In this document: positions 53,775 to 64,000 of the stretch, in pieces | Position numbering within the stretch: position 1 is the first letter of the stretch | How the letters are laid out: each line of letters starts with the position of its first letter | DNA from: Hygrophila difformis | Lineage: Eukaryota > Streptophyta > Magnoliopsida > Lamiales > Acanthaceae | DNA length: 64,000 nt | Assembly: GCA_030278955.1 (NCBI GenBank) | Contig: JAOANR010000014.1 | Span: forward strand, 36,965,453-37,029,452 | Direction: 5' to 3' | Translations under genes and position numbers: made by a program | The notes under the pieces: model-generated | Told to the model about the DNA's origin: nothing | Databases searched by the model: none | Seen by the model: the letters and a program-made list of their open reading frames with translations, nothing else

Positions 53775-55177
53775 GTTAACGACTGAAATAAATAAAACAT
53801 GCAAACACACAGGTATAAGCAATTTATTCACATTCTCATGAAAGCATAATAACATGAAAAACCTCAAAACCATTGAAATTATGCATTCCTCGACAGCTCA
53901 ATAAATGAATATGCAAGCCATGTTAGGATGGACGTTTACACATGCATTTATCAAACAGGCGCCCAGCCTCTAATTTCATTATCTCATCAACTTATCCTTA
54001 TGACGAATGAAATTAATTGTCGATCTTTTAAAACTGGTCATGTAAATAAAAACAGGGACCCCGTTGGGGGGTTATGTTAAAATTCACATCTAAGTCTTGA
54101 CCACAATTTAACCTTAAGGATAATTATGCACAATTAATACGCGACCGATGGGGTAGTCATATTGCATGTGAATAATCTCCTCTAGTTATCTTGAAATAAT
54201 TTTTCTAGTAAACTTATGCATGGCACATCCGTTAGGGAGGAGACCCCATGGGTCACGCGTATGCCACACACTTTACTTAAAATTAAATCATTAAATTAGA
54301 AATCTTATCTAGTAAGCTTGTGAAAGTCAACATCCGTTAGGGAGGAGACCCTCATGGGTCACGCATATGACAATAACTTTACATAGAGATCAATTGTGGA
54401 GGCCCATGAATTAATTTAAAATTCAATAATTTAGACTTAGTCATTTAACTTGTAGGTTTTTCCATAGCATGCATCAAGAAATAATTAAGTTCCTAACATG
54501 CTCCTAACATGCAAATCACATAACCCTAGCATGCCACTAGAATTAAAGCAACATAATTCAAGGCTACTTAAAACGTGATTTCTAGCATGTTTAAATTTAA
54601 ATTTAATATCACACCCACAAAGCAAATAAAGAAAGCAATCCCGTACAGCCTCAAGAACCTATCTAATAGCCTAAAATAACTATTACAACATTCAAACGGG
54701 CGCCGAACGATGCCTGGATCTGCCTCTCATGCAATGCGATGAAACTTCATCGGACGTCCAACTTTAAAGAATGGCGAAAAAATTCTGTCAAACGTCCGAA
54801 TCTGGCGCTGAGATTTTCGGTCATGGATTTACCATGACGCCTGAATATCTCGCCGCGACGTTCCGAAAAGGTATCATGGGCCCAAAACGGACATCCGAGG
54901 CAAAAGTTACGGCCCAAACAGTTTCTGCCGACGGAAACCCTAGTATTTCGGCCCATTGGGCCAAAACCCTAGTTTTTCCATCAACCCTGCAGCCGGCTCC
55001 ACCAGCCCTGCCGTCTGCCCAGCCACCAATTCCGCCGCCGCCGCCGGTTCGCCGCCGGTCCGCCGCCGGTCCGCCGCCTTTTCATGTGAAATCGCCTCTG
55101 TTTGCTCTTTTTCATGCCCATCTCCATCATTACATTACATAATATGAAAATTACATGAAATTCTATATACATTTGAT

Positions 55178-56431
55178 TAGGGGTGGAAAAAATTACCGAA
55201 AAATGTCGAAATTTAGGTATACCGAAATTTAGGTATACCGAAACTTAGGTATGCCGAAAAAATCGGTACGGTAACGGTATGGAGTTTATGAAATTTTCGG
55301 TATTTCGGTATGCCGTTATACCGAAATATTAATTTTAATATTATTTTAAATTTTTAATAATCTTCAATTCAGCCCAAAACTTCTCAAGAAAAACAAAAAA
55401 TACTTCTCCAAATTCAGCCCAATAAAACCCTCCTCTCTTAAACCCAAGCCCAGCCCAAGTCTGAGGAGTCCAAAACAGCCTCAATTCATTAGTTCACATT
55501 GCCCTAATTTGCTTCCTCGGTCTTCACTCTTCAGCACTCAGCAGTGCAACCCTCCCCATCCCTCAAACTCATTCGTTCCAAAACTTCTCTCCACAACTTC
55601 CCTTCTCTTCGTAACCTCATCCGCCTCTGCCTCCCGCCGCCTGCCTCGCCTTGCTGGTCCCCTGAAGAAATCGTCGCGCTCATCGACGCCTACAAGAGCA
55701 AGTGGTACTCCCTTCACCGTGGAAACCTCCGTGCGAACCATTGGTAGGAAGTTGCTGAAGATGTTTCGGCCCGATGCCCCGCAGATCCGAACAAAATGGT
55801 CGTGCAATGCCGCCACGAGATGGAGAAGCTACGCAAGTGCTACCGTGGCGAGATCCAGCGAGCCGCCGCCCATGGAGGTGTGATGCACTTCACGTCGGCT
55901 TGGTACTGTATTTCTTTATTGTTGGGCCTGTTAATGGTTGATTTAACTTCAAATTTCATTCGAAAATTGTCTTTAATGGGGATTTAAAGTTGAAACTGTA
56001 TTTTATACTCCCTGTATTGTATTATTGTTGATTAGTGTTTTTTATTTTTACTGAAACTCCATGTATTGATTCTTGATTTTTACTGAAACTCCATGTATTG
56101 ATTTTTGATTTCAGGATGGAATTGATTCTTGAATGCAATTGATTTTTACCGGCATGTATTATTGATTAGTATTTTTCATGGTATTGATTTTCTTTTTCTC
56201 GGTATGATTTAAATTTTCGGTATTTTTCGGTAAAAACCGAAATTCGGTATGGTATAATTTTCGGTTTGGTAACGGTATATACAAAGAATACCGAATATTT
56301 CGGTATACCGATTTTTCGGTATACCGAAAATTTCGGTATCGGTATCGGTATGGTTTTTACCCATACCGAAAATTTCGGTACGGTACGGTATCGGTATCGG
56401 TATTTCGGTATGCCGGGTATTGCCACCCCTA
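55178..56431 (+). mobile_element. hAT-type element carrying a host gene fragment
   Basis: 1,254 bp with ends TAGGGGTGG and CCACCCCTA and a perfect 8-bp target duplication catttgat (55170-55177 and 56432-56439). Both subterminal regions are packed with CGGTAT/ATACCG and TTTCGGTA motifs, the kind of repeated transposase-binding sites found in hAT elements. No transposase is present. The middle (about 55340-55990) is unlike the ends and contains part of a trihelix gene (55652-55903). Confidence 0.88.
55652..55903 (+). pseudogene. Captured trihelix (Myb/SANT-like) transcription-factor fragment
   Basis: One plus-strand frame reads CWSPEEIVALIDAYKSKWYS, RGNLRANHW, then TAG at 55745-55747, then EVAEDVSARCP, MVVQCRHEMEKLRKCYRGEI and QRAAAHGGV. 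This is the DNA-binding trihelix domain of plant SIP1/ASIL-type factors, where Trp-(Gln/Glu)-Glu-Val-Ala is usual; the TAG replaces that Gln or Glu codon. The upstream ~150 bp (from about 55500) resemble a 5' untranslated region or N-terminus rich in Pro/Ser. The match ends near HFTSAW. Only one stop has accumulated, so capture may be fairly recent. Confidence 0.75.
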
Positions 56432-56666
56432 CATTTGATCTATGAAAAATGCCTAATCTGCCCACACTTATTATCTGGTGGGAAAAATGCTTACAACAAA
56501 ACAATAGGGCTGCGACGGAAAATATTCAACACATGAAAATAATAAAATAAATAAAATATAAATTAAATTTATATTTATATTTATTTTTCATCCAAGAACA
56601 TGCTAGAAAATACATACTAAATACCAACTATGTGTTTTCCGGCAGAGCCAATAATCACGAAACCAT

Positions 56667-56679
56667 GGCTCTGATACCA
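56667..56679 (-). other. Copia-2 primer-binding site (tRNA-iMet)
   Basis: Minus-strand TGGTATCAGAGCC, two bases after the 5' LTR. Confidence 0.92.
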
Positions 56680-56681
56680 AT

Positions 56682-58077
56682 TGATGGAACACACCTATGA
56701 AGGTGGTCCGTGCCCAGGGATCGTTATTGGATGCCAACACATACATACATGGTATTATAATATATCTACTAGAATGGTTACGAAAATTACCTTTCCAAAG
56801 CAGATCTGCAACAACGTCTGATTGGAAACTTGGTTCTTTTCGTCTATGTCCGTAGATCTGCAATATGCAACCACAAACAATCTCCCAAGCACACGAACGG
56901 GCGCACGTACGGATCTCCCTCCTTGCACACGAACGGATTCAACACTAGGAATCTTCCAGACTGTTCCCGACCCCGTACGAACTCCGGATGGACAGAGATC
57001 TATCGAACGGATGGAGAGAAAAACTTGATCTCCAAGAAACCCTCTTGGCCGCCCCCTCTCTCTCTTTTTGGAAGAGAATTATGATTGTGTTATTCTGGTG
57101 GCTAGGGTTTCTGAAGACTTATTTATAGACTCTCCTAGTTGGTCCTTGGGCCAGACTGGGGATCCACTAGAAGGTATCAGGCTCAGGCTCCTTTACAGGC
57201 TCAAATTCTTATGTTCAGCCCAGAACATAATTTGGCCTATAAAACATTAATTAATTCCACTAAATAATTAAATTTGCACTCCCGGCCTGATCCAGATTGA
57301 ATCTGGGCTTCTATTAGACTCAATTTATTCCCTATGTTTAAGATATCACACGTCCATTAATTAATTAAAACTTCTGACAATTTTAATCAATTAATCTCTT
57401 TTAATTCTTAAGTAGTACCACTCAAACTTTATCATTGTACGGATTAAATCCTCCTGCAGGGTTCATACAATGATCCTTATTGAGCTCCTTAAGGGGACGT
57501 CATCAACCCGGATAACCAGGACACAGTGCCCTAGTGAGAATAAATAGACACCATGCAAATAAGGTTGGCGCCGAAAATACGAAGCATATTGAATCAACTA
57601 GGATTCTCACTCATGGTAAATCAAAGCGACCAACAAATATTCCATGTGTCAGATTTATCTCTACTAGGGTTAAGAATTAATCAGAGTCGCCGAGATCTTG
57701 ATTCTTCTTATGCCAGAATAGAAGAATGCATCTCAACTGTGATCATTTCAATGCGACGCAGCGCACTACTGCAAACTAATAGTCAAGATAAACTAATTAC
57801 AAGTTTCCAGTACAACATAAACCAATAGTTATGTCCAAACTATCTCAGTTGTGAATACTGTTTCTATCTTATAAGGAACCGACAACATGATCTTCTGTGT
57901 GACTCTTAACACACCATGTTGTCTACAATATTAGATAATTGGACACACTTGCAATTATATAGAAAACATACAAGCATCCATACAAAGCAACAATGTGAAT
58001 AACCATTTATTTCAGTCAATATTGAAATCGAATAAATACAAAAGCGCACTAAAAGTTTGCTTTACTGTATTCTATCA
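56682..58077 (-). repeat. Copia-2 5' LTR
   Basis: 1,396 bp, partner of 48365-49765. The antisense 91-codon frame is at 57553-57828 with four amino-acid changes against the other copy. Confidence 0.94.
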
Positions 58078-58082
58078 AATGG

Positions 58083-59145
58083 TTGAATGTATGTTTTAAC
58101 ATACTTATGGGGTTTTAGAGGCAAAAATATTATGAGTCTTGTTTTATATTTTTCAATATAAAGATACAGAATTTTGGGTTGATAAAAAAATTGAGGTTCT
58201 GCAACCATAGTTTTGGGTTTAAATTTGAGCTCGGGAATATTCATTGTCGACAATAGTGGCTAATCTATGATCAAAATTAATTAGCAACGAAATCATGATG
58301 AAAACTTGTTAACTACCAAAGATTATCAACTAATGAATTCAATAGTTCAAATAAAATATTTCTTGTAGTGTAATGAAACTCACAAACCATTAGTTAACTA
58401 ATTGCTTGGATGTGATTGAACTCATATTTTTTTTAATTACTATTGTTTATATATTTTGATAGCAATTATTAATGGAAAATAATATACTAATACTAATAAA
58501 TTCGAATTGCAATTTTTGAAGTATATATTAAGGTGAAGTGCATTAAGTAATGGAAAATATTTAAAATTATATTAGGTGTGGAATATTGTGGAATATGCAT
58601 AGAGAGAAAAATATGTAATAAGACAAGGTGATAGATTAGGCAATAGTGTCCAAAAAACTTTAGAAATATTATTTCATAGGCGGCAAAGGAAGATGGGATG
58701 CATCACTCCCTTCCCCTCTGATCTACATGTCCTACAAATTAGGGATTTGCTCTTCTCAAATCTCCAATAAAATACTACTACTATTTTCATTTCTATACCT
58801 TCCAATACGGAAATAAATAAATAAACAAAATTAACAAAAGGAACTTAAAATCTTGTTGGAATAAAGACAAATTATGGCTTGACTTTTAGGCAACGGTATT
58901 AACTGCTAGCCGTTTGCAAAGAAAAATATTGTTGTCAAAAAAGGATATTAAATTGGCGGGCCAACCCATCGAATTTTATTTTTTATTTATGTGCACTTTC
59001 CAAGTTCTCCCTTTGGTCGTCTAATTAAATCAAGCATTTTTTTTATGGACCTGTTTCTTTTTCTTTTTTTTTTTGGGTTTAATAGTAGTGTGTATATATA
59101 TATATATAAATATATATAATTTTCCATATTCAATTATAGTTATAA
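58083..59145. other. AT-rich intergenic stretch
   Basis: No gene seen. An AT microsatellite is at about 59094-59121. The first bases continue the sequence split by Copia-2 (48364 to 58083). Confidence 0.55.
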
Positions 59146-59171
59146 CTAGTATTACCCGCCCGCGCAATGCG
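59146..59171 (-). mobile_element. Helitron 3' terminus (element extends rightward)
   Basis: The minus strand ends hairpin CCCGCGCATTGCGCGGG, then CGGGTAATA, then CTAG followed by T. This is a textbook Helitron 3' end. The hairpin sequence differs from A, B and C, so it is another family. I could not find the 5' TC end; the body may cover much of 59146-61200. Confidence 0.8.
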
Positions 59172-60269
59172 CGGGAAGAAAAGTTTCTAAAATATCAAAA
59201 ACAAATTATTTAGAGGTTCAACAAAAAAATAAATTGTCCTCACGATTGAATGAAATAAAATGTATAACGTAAAATAGTTGATGATCAAAGCAATGAATAG
59301 GAAATTGATCAAGATTTAAGGAATGAAAGTTTTAACTGTAAAACTGACGTTTAATTGTCAAGGTTGAAAGAATATCAAAGTTTTCCTATTTGTTTTTTTG
59401 CTCCGGCTCCTCTAAAGAAAATAATTTATACATGCGTAAAATTAATAAATATGACAAAACAAATTTTTTTCTAAAAAAGAAAAAAAATATTCTAATAACG
59501 TCCTACATTCCTTTATAGCATTTCTAAAAGTAATAAATTGCTTGACAATTTTATGTCACTAATCACAGGAATAAAATTGCCTTTATCATTACCAGCATGT
59601 TAAAAACAAAATATAGCTTATTTAAAACTGGCGATTGTTAATTCCATTGAATACAGATTATGGAATAAATATGTTTTTAAATACAATTAAATTTTTTTGA
59701 AAACAAAATACAATTAAATTTTAAACCAGCAAGTAAGATCATAAAAAAAAACAGTTTCATAGCCCATAGGTTTTATAAATTGGATTATCTAGAACAGATC
59801 AGTCACAACGAATATGTAAGCCTTGATCAAAAATCAATATAAAGCTATACCATATACAGGACCACTAATTCAATAATATCAATATAAAGTTTACTTTTAT
59901 TTATATGAAAAATGAAATAAGTATCATTTTTCAAATTCAGTGTGCACGATATGATTTCTTTAATTTTAACCCCATTTAAATTCTTAAAATTTATAACTTC
60001 TTTTTTTTAAAAAAAAAACTAAGAATAAATGTAATGCACTTACAATTCCTGTATATTTATTGGCATCGCGACAATCAAGTATAAGATTCATTTTAAAACA
60101 ACTAATATTTAGGGAATCAAACAATGCTTCATTGAAAAAGATAAATAATAAAGCGGTTAATAAAATTCATCAAACAATATGTAATCATCCGGATCATAGA
60201 GAAAAACTTCGATTCAAACATTCGTATTAACAAATCCATCATAGCACATCACTTGAAGATTTTGATACA

Positions 60270-60416
60270 TCAATGACGATTAAATTTATTAGCCAGTCCG
60301 ATAAGACCATTCCTAATATCAGAAAACCAAACCTTGTCAAACTTCCTCAACAAAGGTTTCGCAACAAACTTCCTCAATAAAGGTTTCGCAGCACGGAAAT
60401 AGTTACCCTTCAAATG
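60270..60416 (-). pseudogene. Possible captured exon fragment, function unknown
   Basis: After a T-tract ending TTTTTTTTAG, the minus strand has 48 open codons (HLKGNYFRAAKPLLRKFV, AKPLLRKFDKVWFSDIRNGL, IGLANKFNRH) and TGA. A 27-bp unit encoding AKPLLRKFV is tandemly doubled. Base composition is less AT-rich than the surroundings. I do not recognise the family. Location within a Helitron suggests capture but does not prove it. Confidence 0.3.
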
Positions 60417-61220
60417 CTAAAAAAAATGTCTATTTGGGCTACAATACATTCAAACATAGCATTTGGAACGGCTAGGAAAGTTACATTGTCCAGTCATGCC
60501 TCATTTGTTCAATATCTTATCATCATCATTGGATAAAATTCTCTGGTCTTTATGTATATGTTTAATAGATGCAAACATTTATATTTTGAAGGAGAATGAA
60601 AGTATATGCAGAGTATTTCTACTTGCAATTTTTTCCAGATAGGGGTTCGAGGGGATGACCAAGAATTTTGTTAATAACTTGAGCAAATCCAGATGAAATA
60701 GAGCCAACCACATTCCCCATTGATGTCAGGATATAAATTTTTCATGTGCTTGTAGTGATTAGTCTTCTGTTTGTCACAGGATTCTGCAAAATGGCAATTA
60801 TATATGATTAAGATTCAGTTCATAACTGCAGCAAACATGGAAATAAAACTAAAGAAACAAAACAATTGATTCAAAAAATCATCACCTACACACCTTAATT
60901 TTCAAGTGAAAATTAAGCCTATATCGCATACTTCCATTCCATTTTCTAAATTAAAGCCCAAACTTCAAGCTATGTTCAAAGCCAAAATTAAAGTTAAGAA
61001 ATTCATTTAAGTAGGATAAACTCTATGGCATTGGTACTTTATTCAATATCCATATCGAGATAATCTTGGAAGTTTATGCAAAATCAAAATACTTTGTGCA
61101 AAATAGCTTTGCTTCTTTTTGTGCAATGGGATGACCTGAATTCATTTCAGGCATATGTATCGAATTCTTGTTAGTTATTAGCCAATGTATACATCTAATT
61201 CATGTTAGTTATTAAAACCC

Positions 61221-63072
61221 TAAATATTGTATTTCCCTCCATCGTCCCCATTGTAAAAATTCTGCATCTGTTTCCCCATCACCGCAAATCTCATTTGAAT
61301 AAATAAATAATTAATACATATTACATACATATTTTATTATCATCATGATTTCTCCATCATGATTTTATTACCATATAATTAATAATACATATTTTTGCTA
61401 AATTAGATTTAATCCGTATTATATTTTTGGCATATTAATTTTTCCATCATCATTTTCTATTATTAATTAATCCAAAGAATTATGCACTTAAATTGAGCAG
61501 CCGGAATCTATTTCCAAATTATTCAAGGTGGCCAATATGGTAATAAATTATTCAATATATACATAATAAAATAAATTTGCGATGATTAACATAAATATCA
61601 ACCATCTTCATAAAATATATTGGATTCAATAATTTATCTACAACCTCTTTTAATTTGATAGAAATAACACTTAAATGGTAATAGATTTTAATAAAGTTTA
61701 TAATTAGTTGTCTAATATTATAAGATCTACCAAACGATACATAGTAAATATACAAAATTAAAGTAGATTATCATTTTTGACATGATTTTTAACCATCCAA
61801 TTAAGAATAATGTTTCCCACATTACACCCTTTAATTATGGGATCATTTCATTCTCTATTAGTGTACAGGATTTAAATATTTATGATTTTGGATCTAATAA
61901 AGTAACACACACTTTTTAAAATTTAAAACCGCATATTTAGAATGGTTTATTTAAAAAATACATATTCTAATATTTAGTTTTTATTTTTTATTTAATATTT
62001 AGTTTCCAAAATACGGATATATTTATATGGAAAGATTTAGTTGCCAATATAAATAAAATAATTTTAAAATACGGATATACTTATATGAAAAGATTTAGTT
62101 GCCAATATAAATAAAACAGTTCTAAAATACGAATATATTTAAATAACTTGATCTAATGTTAAATCATCACAATATATCTATAACTAAAACGAATCACAAT
62201 AAATTGATTCTAAAACGATATGTTAAACGATTCCATTTCAAAACATAGTATCTTCACAATATTTTTTCCAAAGTTAATATAATAATAAACTTATTGCTAT
62301 AATTAGCCAATTGCTATAATACAAATTTTTTTAGAAATGAAAGATAATATTTTATATTAAAGCAATGATGATTTAACATTTTCATATTTAACTTGTAAGG
62401 ACCAATAAATGTTATAATGAAACTTAATGTTAATAAAAAAAGTCAATTAAAATTAATGACATAATAAACTCATGGTTGAAATCATAACATTATTTATTTA
62501 TATTAAACATTTCCTTTTTGTGAAATTGAGAATACAATCCCATAAATCTAACATTGAAGGGATTATTTGAGTATAGAATTAATTTCACTTTTTGAGATTA
62601 TTAACTAAAAATTAGGCTAGTGGTTTTAGGATGGAAACTTTTGCATATAATTTTAGGTTAATACATGGATTTAAGTGTAAATTGAATATTATTTATATAT
62701 ATATAAATAAATTCCTAATATGAATTCATTATCCACCACAAATAAATAAAATATCGTATTTGTAAAAATTATAATAATAGTTGAATGGCTAAATTACATT
62801 AATTTTTCCTATTTAAGGGGTAATTTATTTATTTCCATTGATCATCTCATCTTTTACGATTATTCTTTGCTCTTTCCATAATCATTTCATTGTCTATGGT
62901 CAACATTTCATTTTTGTTTATCCAATGGAATCAATTTAATAATGTAAATTAATTTAATCAATGTAATCAATATAATCAATGGAAATCAATTACCCCATTA
63001 TATTTGCTTTATTTATGGGGTAATACTTAGTTTCTATTTTTTTTATTTGATATTGTATTTTCAAAATACGGA
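61221..63072. repeat. Long direct repeat, first copy
   Basis: Its left part (61221-61455, with TTGTAAAAATTCTGCATCTG) and right part (62698-63072, with ATAAATAAAATATCGTATTT) recur at 63407-63632 and 63636-64000. The 1.24 kb between the parts is missing from the second copy. Confidence 0.85.
62009..62140. repeat. 58-bp tandem repeat
   Basis: Two full units and part of a third share AAATACGGATATA and GATTTAGTTGCCAATATAAA. A related single unit is near 63060. Confidence 0.85.
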
Positions 63073-63134
63073 TAAATTTATAAGGAAATATTTAGTTGCA
63101 ATATAATTAAAAATCATTTCATAGACAAATTATA

Positions 63135-63394
63135 CTCCCTCCGTTTTTTTTTATCTTCTCCCTTTGAATAGTAGAAACTATTCATTAAGTAACTTTGATT
63201 CATCTTTTTATCATAGTTATATAAGATAAAACATAGTCAAGTGAGATGTTGTTGGATTCGTCTAATCGCGTAGTTTTATAATATCAAATTTTTATAATTT
63301 TTACTTATATATAATATGAGATATTGATGATTGAAAATGTGCATTGGATTGCGTGCAGTGCAGGATGAGTGAAGTTAAAAAAAAACGGAGGGAG
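63135..63394. mobile_element. Stowaway-type MITE, copy 4
   Basis: 260 bp, ends CTCCCTCCGTTTT and AAAACGGAGGGAG, flanked by TA. It lies between the two copies of the long direct repeat. Confidence 0.9.
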
Positions 63395-63406
63395 TATTCA
63401 ATATCT

Positions 63407-64000
63407 TAAATATTTTATTTCCCTCCATCATCCCCATTGTAAAAATTCTGCATCTGCTTTCCCCATCACCACAAATTTCATTTGCATAAATAAATAATTA
63501 ATACATATTACATACATATTTTATTAACATCATGATTTTATTACCATATAATTAATAATACATATTTTATTTTTCTAGTTAAATTAGATTTAATGCGTGC
63601 TATATTTTTGGCATATTAACTTTTTCATCCATAAATAAATTCCTAATATGGATTCATTATTCACCACAAATAAATAAAATATCGTATTTGTAAAAATTAT
63701 AATAATAGTTGAAGGGCTAAATTACATTAATTATTCTTTATTTAAGGGATAATTTATTTATTTCCATTGATCATCTCATCCTTTAAGATTATTATTTGAT
63801 TTTTCCATAATTATTTCATTGTCTATAGTCAACATTTCATTTTTGTTTATCCAATGGAAATCAGTTTAATTAATGTAAATTAATTTAATCAATGTAATCA
63901 ATATAATCAATGGAAATCAATAACCCCATCATCTTTGCTTTATTTATGGGATAATACATAGTTTCCATTTTTTTTATTTTATATTGTGTTTTCAAAATGC
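63407..64000. repeat. Long direct repeat, second copy (internally deleted, runs off window)
   Basis: 63407-63632 matches 61221-61455 and 63636-64000 matches 62698-63072, joined directly. Confidence 0.85.

Larger units (their letters stand above)
53775..56681 (-). other. Copia-2 untranslated leader, enlarged by a hAT insertion
   Basis: No coding frame fits the element. About 54225-54365 holds two copies of TCCGTTAGGGAGGAGACCC followed by CATGGGTCACGC. About 54700-55130 is GC-richer with a (CCG)-rich block near 55025-55080. The rest is the hAT element and its flanks. Confidence 0.6.
48365..58077 (-). mobile_element. Copia-2: degenerate LTR retrotransposon
   Basis: 9,713 bp with target duplications aatgg (48360-48364 and 58078-58082). 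LTRs are 1,401 bp (48365-49765) and 1,396 bp (56682-58077), roughly 2% diverged by eye, so it is older than Gypsy-1, Gypsy-2 and Copia-1. An iMet primer site and a polypurine tract are present. The coding region has several stops and frameshifts. The leader contains a hAT element (55178-56431). Gag (ILNQNKLTSPNYLDWKRNMD) looks like TAR/Tork/Bianca-type copia; lineage uncertain. Confidence 0.93.

Noticed and set aside
54771..55142. 123-codon Pro-rich frame in the Copia-2 leader
   Set aside because: Antisense to the element, driven by a CCG repeat, no domain; treated as leader sequence.

Overview
This is eudicot nuclear DNA. The coding signal is plant-type: a P-class pentatricopeptide repeat (PPR) gene beside a chloroplast RRM protein gene with four exons, chromovirus-type Ty3/gypsy and Ty1/copia retrotransposons, Stowaway, hAT and Mutator-like elements, and Helitrons with CTAG-T ends. 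Nothing in the sequence fixes the family or species. Nearly everything outside 31.4-36.3 kb is transposon-derived.

1-28,644 is a nest of mobile elements. Three related, AT-rich, non-autonomous Helitrons (called A, B and C here) carry decayed Pif1-type helicase fragments. B (13640-27085, minus strand) sits inside C (13087-28644, plus strand); this is shown by C rejoining seamlessly across B at an A/T dinucleotide. A (minus strand) ends at 13086, head-to-head with C. Two Tekay/Del-like gypsy elements then landed in them: Gypsy-1 (2751-12103, target duplication cctat) in A, and Gypsy-2 (13861-23674, target duplication ttaac) in B. Gypsy-2 has intact gag and pol. Gypsy-1 has intact gag but has lost its reverse transcriptase through a ~1.1-kb deletion. 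Both carry, between gag and pol, a 66-67-nt stretch that looks like an intron whose removal fuses the two frames. A Mutator-like MITE (27642-28535, 9-bp target duplication) interrupts C.

28,645-39,786 holds the only host genes: the PPR gene (31657-33927) and, 0.6 kb downstream on the same strand, a CP29-type chloroplast ribonucleoprotein gene (34559-36270). From memory this pair matches adjacent Arabidopsis genes At2g37230 and At2g37220. The PPR promoter has four TGGGCY (site II) motifs and telo-boxes. A Stowaway MITE lies in intron 3 of the ribonucleoprotein gene.

39,792-45,301 is a young Ale-like copia element (Copia-1) with LTRs that look identical and with open gag and pol. It is followed by a 1.63-kb tandem duplication (45353-48606) that includes the first ~240 bp of the next element's LTR. 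Copia-2 (48365-58077, target duplication aatgg) is older and its pol is broken. Its leader contains a 1.25-kb hAT element (55178-56431) that has captured part of a trihelix transcription-factor gene. 58,083-64,000 is AT-rich repeat DNA with another Helitron 3' end (59146), direct repeats and a fourth Stowaway copy.

All four LTR elements are transcribed from the minus strand; the two host genes are on the plus strand.
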